A stretch of 64,000 bases of DNA, from the NCBI RefSeq assembly GCF_026151205.1, contig NC_087078.1, positions 12,135,118-12,199,117 of the forward strand. Direction: 5' to 3'. The position numbers and the translations under genes were made by a program. The stretch comes from Bolinopsis microptera (Eukaryota > Ctenophora > Tentaculata > Lobata > Bolinopsidae). Positions 22,275 to 32,665 of this stretch are shown piece by piece. The notes below the pieces were generated by a model. The model was not told where the DNA came from. It did not search any database and was given only the letters and a program-made list of their open reading frames with translations. Position 1 is the first letter of the stretch, and the number at the start of each line of letters is the position of its first letter.

Positions 22275-25200
22275 TCAATGAGCAGATGTAAACTTATGGG
22301 GAGAAGTCTGGTGAGTCACGTACAGCACTCCCATTGTAATAACCGCGGATACCAGGAATATAACATCAAACCACCTATGATAAAAGTTGAAATGGATGTT
22401 CCCGAGCACCTCCGTAATGATGACCCGGAAGTCAGGCGGCAAGTTCATCCTCATCAGCAAAACACACGAAACAAAGTACATTCCCATTATTTGAGCCAGG
22501 AACAGGACGAGGAGGTTGCTGGATTTGGCGCTGGAGATAGCGTAGAACCATTTGATGAGGTTTATGAGGAGACCCCGGATTGAGCAGACGATGATGATGC
22601 CAACGATGATGAAGCTGAGATGTTGTGCCCAGAATTGAGCGTCAAATTTGAAGCCCAACCAGTTTGCTGAGATCTCTAGTCCTCGGGAGATGGGGTCCTT
22701 TTTGCCGACTCTGTCAAACACAATGTTCACTGTGCTCATGAATATCTTGTATGCGAGGTAACCTGAAATTATGTGTTTTTAAAAAGCTGTTTTAATTGAA
22801 GTAACGAAATTATAGCAGGCAAATTGTTTTGCTGAAACCAAAATCATGTAATATTTATAGATAGTGCGGCCCTCTGGACCGGGCCAATAAAATAAAATAC
22901 AATAAATAAAAAGCAAGTCGCTATATTCACCTGAGAAAATGTGACCAGTAAAGTTGAAATATTTTCCCAACAGTGTCCTACTCATAGCTAGACGTTCTCT
23001 CATCGAGTTCATATCTACTATTTCCAAATACAGCTGAAAAGTTTCATCATTTAAAAGATGATAATTGCCTAAATGTGTTAAAATTTAGGGCTACAATTGC
23101 AGATCAATATGACAGATTTAAACAACTTTCCGAGATGGTCCCACAGAATATATAAGTGATTTAAACCTGTCTAGAAAGTTCCTCAAGAGATTCCACCTCA
23201 TCGTACAACAATGTTACTGTTTCATTTGTGCGGAGTGAAGAGGTTAGTCTTGACCACCAGCCTTGATCCTCTGAAAGGAGACACAAAGTAAGCAACCTGT
23301 TTCTCTGGGCCGCAATTGTAGAATTTTAATAGTACGATATCATTATTAGATCGGTTGAGTCCCTTAGCCACTATCAATAGAATTCGCAAGAAAACAATGC
23401 CTCTAGATCGTAATATTCCCATGGTAACCACAACTGTTAATAACATTAAATAACCCAAGTAGTAAGTACTTGGCTTCCACACTTGCATTCTACCGTCCTA
23501 CTGCACTCAGTCCTAGTTAGGTGTCAGCACTACACTACATATACCGGCCTATCATCCCACATCCTCACTTCCACACTTGCATTCTACCGTCCTACTGCAC
23601 TCAGTCCTAGTTAGGTGTCAGCACTACACTACATATACCGGCCTATCATCCCACATCCTCACTTCCACACTTGCATTCTACCGTCCTACTGCACTCAGTC
23701 CTAGTTAGGTGTCAGCACTACACTACATATACCGGCCTATCATCCCACATCCTCACTTCCACACTTGCATTCTACCGTCCTACTGCACTCAGTCCTAGTT
23801 AGGTGTCAGCACTACACTACATATACCGGCCTATCATCCCACATCCTCACTTCCACACTTGCATTCTACCGTCCTACTGCACTCAGTCCTAGTTAGGTGT
23901 CAGCACTACACTACATATACCGGCCTATCATCCCACATCCTCGTCTTTGATCAAATAATTTGAGGCACAGTGTGTAACACTATAACTATAGTTGGCATTT
24001 CTGTTGGGCAAGAACGTTTTGGCAATATATTGGCAGTTGGGATAGTGCTAAGCACTCTAAACTATAAAGGTGCATGGGAATGTTGGATTATGGTATGGTT
24101 GTCATATTGCTGGTGTGGCGTCCGCAATATTATCAGTCGCCTTTGAAAATCTACTACAGATTTTCTTTCTGTATATCACTATACAGTTCCTCTTTAGAAA
24201 AAGTGCATGTGACAAGTAACGAGACAAGGATGCTCTAGGATCAGGAGCGACAAATGATCAATTGTTCTAGACGTGAGGCTTTCTGCAGTAACGGCCCTAG
24301 CGAACAGGGGGATGGTTGTTCGCTTGAGTACTATGATGCGGTTATACAAGTCTGGCAAAACAATTTGTGACCTGCCTATTGGCCGGGCGCCGCCGTAGAC
24401 TCAACACATGGTGTGTGGGGTATTTACCTCGGGCACACACCTTAATCTCTCGACCGGCGGGTCACACCCAAATCTCCTGCTCCAACTCTTTCAAAGGCTG
24501 GTACCCTACTACTACGTGGCCAGAAGGAAATTCTTGTAGGAACTCTTAATGTACGAACAATAAGAGAACAATACAAGAGGGATGAGCTGGGTGTATGCAT
24601 GAGGGATAGTGGCGTACATATTTTGGGCATTCAGGAGCATCGGGTAGTACATAGCACTGAAATCGAGTATCAAGATCTTGGAAGCTCTCACCTCATAACA
24701 ACTTCGGCATGGAGAACCAGCAATGGGGCGGCTGCTGGTGGGGTTGGTATTGTCTTGGACAAAAAGACAGTATTCAACTCATTGATTAGTGTATACTCAC
24801 ATGACAGGAGGACGATGGTAGCCAACTTTGCAGGGAACCCGGTCACAACTGTTATTGTGACTTATAGCCCGACAGAGGGGGCGACTGTCGACGAAGCAGA
24901 AAACTACTACGACAGCCTTGGTGGTGCCATCGACCAGATACCAGCCCACAACTTACTATTCGTTGTAGGAGACCTCAATGCGCATGTCTCATCATCAGGA
25001 AACTGGACATCCTTCCACAAGGGTCCAGCAAACCGAAATGGTAGACTGCTAGAGGATATGCTGTTGGAGCGACAGCTAGAAATCACAAACACCAGATTTC
25101 AGAAGCGAAGAGGTAAACTCTGGACATATCTCTCAGATATGAGTCAAAGTAAATCTCAAATCGACTTCATCATTTGCCGGAAGAAATGGCGGAACTCCGT

Positions 25201-28200
25201 CAAGAACTCCGAAGCATATGGTAGTTTCCACAGTATTGGCTCGGATCACAGAGTAGTCGTAGCAAGGGTAAAGCTTAGTCTACGGATAAGCAAGACGGAG
25301 AAGAGGGCTCCGGTTCTGGACTGGTCTAAACTTAAAACTGATATCGCTCTACAGGAGAGGTACACAGTGGAAGTTAAAAACCGCTTTTCCATACTTGAAA
25401 AGGATGATCAGACGGCAACAGAAAGGTACCAATGCTTTATTGATGCGAATAGGACAACTTCTCGACTTTTACTACCTGAAAAGGAGAAAAAGAAAAGATG
25501 TAAAATCTCAGCGACTCCAAGTGTTGAAATTGCCAGGCTGAAGCTGAGGGAATGTAGCATAAAATACCACTCAGATGCTACAGAAGACAACCGAATAGCT
25601 GTCCAAGAGGGCAAACAGAAGCTAGGCGATGCTTATCAAGCAGCTAAAGAGCACCTGCTGGAGGGGCAGGTCCGGGAACTGGAGGAAGCAAGTTGGCAGG
25701 GCAGACATGCTAAAAGCTGGACCATGATCAACAAGATCACAGGTAAAGCTCCATCATATACTGGCAAAATCAAGGGAAACTCACCAACGGAAAGGGTTCA
25801 GAAATGGAAGGACTATTTTGCTACTCTTCTCGGCTCACCACCGACGGTAGAGAACGCGGAAGAGGATATTGATCCAGTCCACCCACCTCTGAATATCGGA
25901 ACACAACCGTTTACGTTGGATGAGTACAGAAAAGCAAAGTCCAGCATAAAGGAAGGGAAAGCATGGGGTGACGACAACATAGCCCCAGAAGTCTTAAAAC
26001 GATGCGACCTTGATCAAATTGTCTTAGACTTCTGTAACAATGCTCTATTGAAAGGTGAGAAACCAGACCAATGGTCAACTGCCAACATCATACCAATTCC
26101 AAAGAAGGGCGACCTTAGCGAACCAATGAACTATCGGGGAATAAGCTTGTCATCCCTAGTTGCCAAGTCTCTAAACAAGATGGTTCTAAACCGGTTGAAG
26201 CCAGAAATCGAGACAATTCTGCGTAGAAACCAGAATGGATTCAGACCAGGAAGGTCAACAACTCAACAGATATTGGTACTGAGACGTCTTATAGAGGGTG
26301 TCAAGAGTCGGAAACTGCCAGCTGTTCTGACATTTATAGACTTTAAGAAGGCTTTCGACAGTGTACATCGTGGGAAAATGCTAAAGATTCTAGAAGCTTA
26401 CGGCATTCCAGTCAAAATCGTGCAGCTTATACGGCTCATGTACGAGAAGACAATGGCCAAAGTCCTAACTCCAGACGGAGAAACTGAATTGTTCGAGATA
26501 CTTGCAGGTGTGTTACAGGGTGATACCTTAGCACCTTACCTCTTTGCAATAGTCATCGACTACTGTATGAGGCAAGCCATAGGCGATGATGCGGAGCGAC
26601 TTGGACTCACCCTCGAACGTAGAAAAAGCAGAAGAGTGGGGCCCAAGATCATCACCGATGTGGACTTTGCAGATGATATAGCACTTATATCTGAGGACAT
26701 GGACAAGGCTAACGAGTTCCTGCTCAGAGTAGAATCGGCGGCAGCAAGCGTGGGACTACACATAAACGAAGGCAAGACCAAGGTCATGACACTGAATATG
26801 GAGGATCGATCTAGCGACCTACAAAGTCGATCCGGGGAAGCCATAGAAAATGTAGATGATTTCATCTACTTAGGCTCCTGGATTGAGAGCACAGATAGGG
26901 AGATAAGGGTTAGAAAGGGAAAAGCGTGGGGTGCCCTACATAGACTGAAGGATATCTGGAAATCCAAACTCTCAAAGAGCCTAAAGATTAGATTGTTCAT
27001 AGCGGCTTGTGAATCAGTACTGCTCTACGGATCAGAAACCTGGACACTGACAAAGGCTCAAGAGAAAAGTTTGGACGGGACATACACAAAGATGTTGCGT
27101 ATGGTGCTGGGTATCTCATGGAAGGACAAGGTCAGCAATATAACTTTGTATGGTAGCCTCCCAAGGCTGTCAAACAAGTTACGAAGCAGGAGATTAAAAA
27201 TGGCGGGACACTGCATCCGACATCCTGAGCTACTTGCCAGTGATTTAGTCTTATGGGAACCTACGCACGGTAGAGCACAGCAAGGCCGACCAAGACAAAG
27301 CTACTTGTCTATGTTACTGAAGGAAGTTGGGACAAACTCTAAAGAGGAACTGCGAACCCTGATGCGGGACAGGGATATATGGAGGGGGTTTTCTGGCGTA
27401 GATCGGACTTAGCTCCGACATAGTAGTAGTAGTAGTAGTAGTAGTAAGTACTCACTGTCGCTGACTTGAGCTGTACTCTTTCTCTCCTCCAGTATCAGTT
27501 TCTTCTTCTTGTTGGCTATCATGTCCAGTGTCTGCAGCATTCTTTTCTCCATGTTCTGGGATATACTTGTTTTTATGATTCTGCTAACCACGCATCAGTG
27601 ATAACAATTATATAAAAATAAAAGTATGCCATTGGGCTACCGCCATTTTGCAGGTAATAATATTTTGAAAGTTAGTTATTTGCGTGCGGTTTAGCTCATA
27701 TTATCAAACTGACACAGAAAAATGGAAATGTCTAAGGCGATCAGTACTCACGTTTACATCCAGTGACGTGACAATCCTGGCAAAGTAGTCCATGTAAGTG
27801 TAGGGACAGTTCACGGCTCCAAACCCAGAGAGGATAGCCATCAGAGTCACTCCTACCACTCCTACTCGACTGGAAATATCATTCGTAAACAGAATAAAAC
27901 ATGTCGACGTGCAGATTGTAGAGATGGAGGAACAAAGTGTGGATAGGTTTGCCAGGGTGCGTTCAACTATACCCTGTCAAGTGACATGGTATAGCAGAAC
28001 TATAGGTCCCACTGACCCAGCTGATGGTCGTGTAGTGCGGTCAACTCTATCTTTATGATTCATTTTGCATGTTGATTCATTTGTAGTGCGGTCAATTCTA
28101 TCTTGATGATTCATTTTTCTTTTTGGTTACGTCCCGATCACACGATCGAATTGAAAATATATATGATAATTAGGTCTGGAGCGCTGAATACTCAAATAAG

Positions 28201-31200
28201 ATTTTTTCGCGCGTTCCGGTAAAATTTGCAGAAGACCGTTTACTTGTGCAGGAGTGGCGAAACTAGTTTTATAGTTGCTAGTTTTATAGTTGCTAGTTTT
28301 ATAGTTGCTAGTTTCATAGTTGCTAGTTTCATAGTTGCTAGTTTCATAGTTGCTAGTTTCATAGTTGCTAGTTTCATAGTTGCTAGTTTCATAGTTGCTA
28401 GTTTCATAGTTGCTAGTTTCATAGTTGCTAGTTTCATAGTTGCTAGTTTCATAGTTGCTAGTTTCATAGTTGCTAGTTTCATAGTTGCTAGTTTCATAGT
28501 TGCTAGTTTCATAGTTGCTAGTTTCATAGTTGCTAGTTTCATAGTTGCTAGTTTCATAGTTGCTAGTTTCATAGTTGCTAGTTTCATAGTTGCTAGTTTT
28601 ATAGTTGCTAGTTTTATAGTTGCTAGTTTTATAGTTGCTAGTTTTATAGTTGCTAGTTTTATAGTTGCTAGTTTTATAGTTGCTAGTTTTATAGTTGCTA
28701 GTTTTATAGTTGCTAGTTTTATAGTTGCTAGTTTTATAGTTGCTAGTTTTATAGTTGCTAGTTTTATAGTTGCTAGTTCTATAGTTGCTAGTTCTATAGT
28801 TGCTAGTTCTATAGTTGCTAGCTTTATAGTTGCTAGTTTTATAGTTGCTAGTTTTATAGTTGCTAGTTTTATAGTTGCTAGTTTTATAGTTGCTAGTTTT
28901 ATAGTTGCTAGTTTTATAGTTGCTAGTTTGAAATATTTGACGTTTCCATGGTGTTGGTGTCAATGAAGCCCCCACCCATGAAAACTTCGGTTAACTCTCA
29001 CGGGAAACTACGTAAGACTGTAGGATATAATTTATAGCAAAGTTTTTTTTCTTCTGTATTTCGACCAATCACTCGATTTAGTTAGCTACTTGCTACATTA
29101 CCAAGGGTTTTACAAAATTTACCAAGGATTTTGCCAATGGCCGGTTTATCGTATACACAGGACGACAGTTTATTCACAATGTTTGACACAGAAAAGGGTC
29201 TCAAAGTTAATATTCCTGAGATGCATCTACATTTCATACATTGCTCACACTACATTTCATACATTTCTCACACTACATTTCATACATTGCTCACACTACA
29301 TTGCTTAATTCAGTTATCCTGGATCCCACTCCGGTGTAACCAGTAAAACTGCTTCTGAGTAGAAAGTTATAGAACACTGCTGTAAACAACAAGAATACAA
29401 GGAAGCAAAATAAAATTTGTTATCCAGGGAATAAGAATTTATACATTTTCCAAGTTTACGATAAAATATCATTCCTGATAAGCATGCACATTGTATACAA
29501 CTTCTCCTTGCTATACAAATATTCCTGCCTTAGTTATTAAGCAGTTAAAAGATTTAATTAAAACAAAAGTCTTCTTGGGTGTCTCCCAGCCTGATACTAG
29601 AGGCACAAAACTATCAGAAAATCCAAAAATTGTGCGGCAGAATTGTTCTTTATAGTATATCATATCTTTATGTAGGGAATATAACGCAAATATCCCGGCT
29701 TCATGCGGCTGATATCAATTATCAGCTAATATCTCCAACTGTCAACTGTCTGTCTTGAGATTTTATCTTCTTTCCAATGTTACAAAGAAGAGGGAAGAAG
29801 TCGAAGAAAACACGGACGAGAAGGATCAAGACTGCGAGACAAAATACAAGAAGTCCAAGGGTAACTTCGGAAGACATAATTAGCTAATTAATTAACCAAT
29901 TAAGCAGGAGATGATTCCAGAGAAGAGGAACTTTTGCAAAGAACTACACGGACTATTGACGCAAACAATCACTACAATGGAATGCTACACAGCAAAGTTT
30001 GAGTTGAAGTTTGAATTAAAGTTTGAAAAAAGGGTGACAATGCTTTAGGAATTTACCATGTAAATTGTTATGAAACAAGCTTCCTATGCAATGTGGCAAA
30101 CATCTTAAAGATTTAGACCGGATATCATTCTGCCCAACAAATAGTGAAAATTCATCGGGTAGAGGGTGACACGTGACATGTGACATGTGACACATGACAT
30201 GTGACACGTGACATGTGACATGTAACAATCTGGAATGTCTATTATATTCTCTTAATTTTATCACATTGAAGTACTAACCTGATCATCTGCTCTATGCTGA
30301 ATATCCCTTGCTTAGGATTCATGATGGGAAATGGGTCACCAAGCTTCCAAAAGAAGTAGAAATAAACAGTCCAGGACAGGAAACAGAAAAGAGCTGTTAG
30401 TCTTTGTTGTTTTAATATTCTGAATATTAGTCCGTGATTTGATAAACACGCAAATGCAATGGTCGTCAAAAAGAAGAAGAAGAATCTTTGCAACTCAAAA
30501 AAAATTCCATAATAAAGATAAACAATATATACCTTAAACTGTTAAGAACAATGTAGCTCATGTACATAGGCAGTATAACGATCAACAGAACCAGAGCAAA
30601 GTAGAGATTAAGTTTCCAGTGGAAGAGGCGGGAGGAGAGGTCCATGACACCCAGTATCTCGAATATGATGAGCTCGAACATGCTGAGTGACATGGTGAAG
30701 GTCACTGCAAATAGAACCTGTACTCCTCTCTGGTGGATCTACGGGAAAGAAAAAGAGGATTAGATAAATATAATAATAAGTTATAACATTAATATAATAT
30801 CTATTGTACACGCTTCGACAATCGACAATAAAATATACCAAGGAAAGATACATTTAAGTCATTCAAGCGAGACTTATCCACAACAAGATAAGAATTATTC
30901 TGTCGTTACGAGTACATCCAAACACTTTTAACTGGCATGTCACTAGAATAGGGGGGGGGGGGGGGGGGGTCCAAGGGGAACTTTGGGGAACTTTTTTTTG
31001 GGGAACTTCAGAAATCTTGGGGGACTTTCCCAAAGTTCCCCAAAGTTCCCCTTGGACCCCCCCCCCCCCCCCCCTAGAATAACAGTACAAACCTCGTAGT
31101 TAGAGAAGAGTTGGAGCATGAAGAAGAGATAACCAAATATGAAGAAAAGCAGCTGAGTTGTGAACATGATTACCGTGTCCGCTACAAAACCTAACATCAT
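22275..31200 (-). CDS. GPR89: Golgi pH regulator (GPHR/GPR89), 8 exons, 455 aa
   Basis: Exons (minus): 31093-31200, 30533-30738, 30279-30419, 27752-27869, 27456-27555, 23167-23270, 22931-23033, 22275-22762, all phase-consistent. With ATG 31200 the protein is 455 aa, the length of human GPHR. An in-frame ATG at 31218 would add 6 residues. Recognisable conserved stretches are FFWKLGDPFPI, SIEQMI, LSGFGAVNCPYTYM, a Lys-rich segment before the coiled region, LEELSRQ, GKYFNF, NIVFDRVGKKDP, SIRGLL, AQIMGMYFVS and FNFYHRWFDVIFLVSA. It is a multipass membrane protein needed for acidification of the Golgi (anion conductance). Introns carry a LINE, a 94-bp array, a 15-bp array and a MITE. Confidence 0.95.
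23474..23943. repeat. 94-bp tandem repeat, five copies
   Basis: Copies start at 23474, 23568, 23662, 23756 and 23850, all beginning CTTCCACACTTGCATTC and virtually identical. It lies in the GPHR intron between exons 23167-23270 and 27456-27555, upstream of the LINE. Near-identity implies recent expansion. It has no spacers, so it is not CRISPR-like. Confidence 0.95.
24446..27412 (+). CDS. LINE endonuclease-reverse transcriptase polyprotein
   Basis: The frame is open from just after TAA 24443-24445 to the stop at 27412 (988 codons). The first ATG is 24599, but the conserved endonuclease N-terminus (ILVGTLNVRT, near 24533) lies before it, so an upstream or non-ATG start is needed. In order: AP-endonuclease (LGIQEHR, VVGDLNAHV, GSDHRVV), then RT motifs YRGISLSS, QNGFRPGRST, FIDFKKAFDSV, AGVLQGDTLAPYLF and the catalytic FADD (VDFADDIALIS), then a C-terminal LLYGSETWTL region and the AGHCIRHPE motif. 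No stop or frameshift interrupts it, so the copy may be recent or active. Confidence 0.93.
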   Translation, partial: SLDRRVTPKSPAPTLSKAGTLLLRGQKEILVGTLNVRTIREQYKRDELGVCMRDSGVHILGIQEHRVVHSTEIEYQDLGSSHLITTSAWRTSNGAAAGGVGIVLDKKTVFNSLISVYSHDRRTMVANFAGNPVTTVIVTYSPTEGATVDEAENYYDSLGGAIDQIPAHNLLFVVGDLNAHVSSSGNWTSFHKGPANRNGRLLEDMLLERQLEITNTRFQKRRGKLWTYLSDMSQSKSQIDFIICRKKWRNSVKNSEAYGSFHSIGSDHRVVVARVKLSLRISKTEKRAPVLDWSKLKTDIALQERYTVEVKNRFSILEKDDQTATERYQCFIDANRTTSRLLLPEKEKKKRCKISATPSVEIARLKLRECSIKYHSDATEDNRIAVQEGKQKLGDAYQAAKEHLLEGQVRELEEASWQGRHAKSWTMINKITGKAPSYTGKIKGNSPTERVQKWKDYFATLLGSPPTVENAEEDIDPVHPPLNIGTQPFTLDEYRKAKSSIKEGKAWGDDNIAPEVLKRCDLDQIVLDFCNNALLKGEKPDQWSTANIIPIPKKGDLSEPMNYRGISLSSLVAKSLNKMVLNRLKPEIETILRRNQNGFRPGRSTTQQILVLRRLIEGVKSRKLPAVLTFIDFKKAFDSVHRGKMLKILEAYGIPVKIVQLIRLMYEKTMAKVLTPDGETELFEILAGVLQGDTLAPYLFAIVIDYCMRQAIGDDAERLGLTLERRKSRRVGPKIITDVDFADDIALISEDMDKANEFLLRVESAAASVGLHINEGKTKVMTLNMEDRSSDLQSRSGEAIENVDDFIYLGSWIESTDREIRVRKGKAWGALHRLKDIWKSKLSKSLKIRLFIAACESVLLYGSETWTLTKAQEKSLDGTYTKMLRMVLGISWKDKVSNITLYGSLPRLSNKLRSRRLKMAGHCIRHPELLASDLVLWEPTHGRAQQGRPRQSYLSMLLKEVGTNSKEELRTLMRDRDIWRGFSGVDRT
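24446..27446 (+). mobile_element. Apparently intact non-LTR retrotransposon (APE-type LINE) in a GPHR intron
   Basis: The body contains one long EN-RT frame, followed within about 10 bp by a (TAG)n tail (27419-27446). A very short 3' UTR and a simple-repeat tail are typical of RTE-like LINEs, but clade placement needs a tree. The 5' limit is unknown; non-gene sequence from about 23944 to 24445 may be its 5' region. It is antisense to GPHR, and its tail ends only a few bases from the donor of GPHR exon 27456-27555. Confidence 0.88.
27870..28259. other. GPHR intron segment with short duplicated stretch
   Basis: No exon. A phrase beginning TGTAGTGCGGTCAA recurs at about 28030 and 28082, with ATGATTCATTTT after each. 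The rest is unremarkable intron. Confidence 0.4.
28260..28928. repeat. 15-bp minisatellite, about 44 copies
   Basis: Units of the type GTTGCTAGTTTTATA, with blocks of a C variant (GTTTCATA) at about 28310-28590 and three CTATA variants near 28775-28815, so the variants are clustered rather than scattered. It lies in the GPHR intron 27870-30278. The long FIVAS and NYKTS frames are repeat artefacts. Confidence 0.93.
29227..29302. repeat. Short tandem repeat, three copies
   Basis: Three copies of about 24 bp built on ACATTTCATACATT followed by CTCACACT, in the GPHR intron. Confidence 0.7.
30168..30227. repeat. (GTGACAT/CGTGACA)n short repeat
   Basis: A 60-bp run of ACACGTGACATGTGACATG-type units containing alternating CACGTG and ACATGT palindromes. 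It lies about 50 bp outside the GPHR exon 30279-30419, next to its 5' splice site. Confidence 0.75.
30951..31073. mobile_element. 123-bp MITE with G19/C17 ends and 8-bp target duplication
   Basis: The sequence runs G19 TCCAAGGGGAACTTTGGGGAAC ... and returns as the inverted copy ending in a C-run. CTAGAATA flanks it at 30943-30950 and 31074-31081. It is a near-perfect foldback. It sits in GPHR intron 1, ending about 11 bp from the exon-1 donor at 31092. Confidence 0.85.
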
Positions 31201-31218
31201 TGCTCCTCCTGTAATCAT

Positions 31219-32018
31219 GTAATATACAAACTATAAAAAGATTATTAACTTATTATCGTTTGTTCTGATGAGGGATGAGTAGATTTAAATTCATGACCTG
31301 GTAAATACATAATTCCTATATCTAGGACAAGAACTTTTGTATTTTAAATTAAAAACTATAGTAATAAACTTCGAAGAACGGTGAAATTCAATTACAACAA
31401 ATAACTTGTGTCTGTAAACAATGTATCAGGTACCCGCGGGAATAGGAAAGGAAACAAGGTAAAGTAAAATAAAAAGCTCGAATTATTATATGTTCAAAGT
31501 AAAGCAAAACTGTAAAAACGGTTTGAAATAACGCAATCTTAACTTAAAAGTAGTAATTATATTATATATACGAACATAAGTTTCTATTAATAGAATAATA
31601 ATACTGGTCACTGTCTCACACTATTCGGTTTTGTTGTTAATATACTAAAACCATTAAAACGAGAAAGTATTGCTAAAGACAAATATCAAACCACTCAAAC
31701 ATTTTATCACAATTTCATTATATATTTATGTGAAAGGTCAAAAATTTAAGTTGTAAATGAAAACATCAAAGTTCCCAACTTAATAACATTACTGCTGTAA
31801 CTGTATAACATAATGTCTTAAATTTCTGTTATTTGTCTCAACAGATTATAAAATACATCGTTATCAGCTTTGGTGAAATCTAAAAAATGTATAAAACCAA
31901 TGGAATAAGAAATAAAGATTGTATTAGGCTGTACAATTAAGTATGTGAACGTCCTAAAGTTCATGTTTATTAAATTAATTCTGTTGATGTTCATAACATC
32001 ACACAATGTTAACATCAT
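31219..32018. other. Spacer between GPHR 5' end and the PLCXD 3' region
   Basis: AT-rich sequence with no supported gene; it should hold the GPHR promoter. TTTATT-type motifs usable as minus-strand poly(A) signals for PLCXD lie on the 32-kb side. Confidence 0.35.
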
Positions 32019-32660
32019 ACTATGTTATCATCATACTATGTTAATATCTGACCACGTTAACATTTAACCACGTTAACATCTGACCACGTTAACATTTAAC
32101 CACGTTAACATTTAACCACGTTAACATCTGACCACGTTACCATCTGAACACGTTAACATTCAACCACGTTAACATTTAACCACGTTAACATTTAACCACG
32201 TTGACATATAACCACGTTAACATTTAACCACGTTAACATTTAACCACGTTAACATTTAACCACATTAACATTTAACCACGTTAACATTTAACCACGTTAA
32301 CATTTAACCACGTTAACATTTAACCACGTTAACATTTAACCACGTTAACATTTAACCACGTTAACATTTAACCACGTTAACATTTAACCACGTTAACATT
32401 TAACCACGTTAACATTTAACCACGTTAACATTTAACCACGTTAACATTTAACCACGTTAACATTTAACCACGTTAACATTTAACCACGTTAACATTTAAC
32501 CACGTTAACATTTAACCACTTTAACATCTGACCACATTAACATCTGACCACGTTAACATCTGACAACGATAACACTTAACATTTAACCACGTTAACATCT
32601 GACCAGTGACCACGTTAACATCTGACCAGTGACCACGTTAACATCTGACCACGTTAACAT
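32019..32660. repeat. 16-bp minisatellite directly after the PLCXD stop codon
   Basis: About 38 units based on ACCACGTTAACATTTA, each containing the palindrome GTTAAC. Degenerate units with CATCTGACC occur at both edges. The array starts about 6 bp beyond the PLCXD stop (32666), so it probably forms most of that gene's 3' UTR. Confidence 0.9.
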
Positions 32661-32665
32661 TAAGT

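Noticed and set aside
22278-22583. 101-codon plus-strand frame
   Set aside because: It is antisense to the conserved last exon of GPHR, with no motif of its own.
23474-23943. Possible CRISPR-like array
   Set aside because: The 94-bp copies are contiguous with no unique spacers, in a eukaryotic intron.
28127-28975. Long frames on both strands (NYKTS, FIVAS and MKLAT repeats)
   Set aside because: Both strands and several frames are open only because of the 15-bp repeat in a GPHR intron.
30863-31218. Gly/Pro-rich frames across the G- and C-runs
   Set aside because: Homopolymer translation of the MITE and read-through of the GPHR exon 1 donor.
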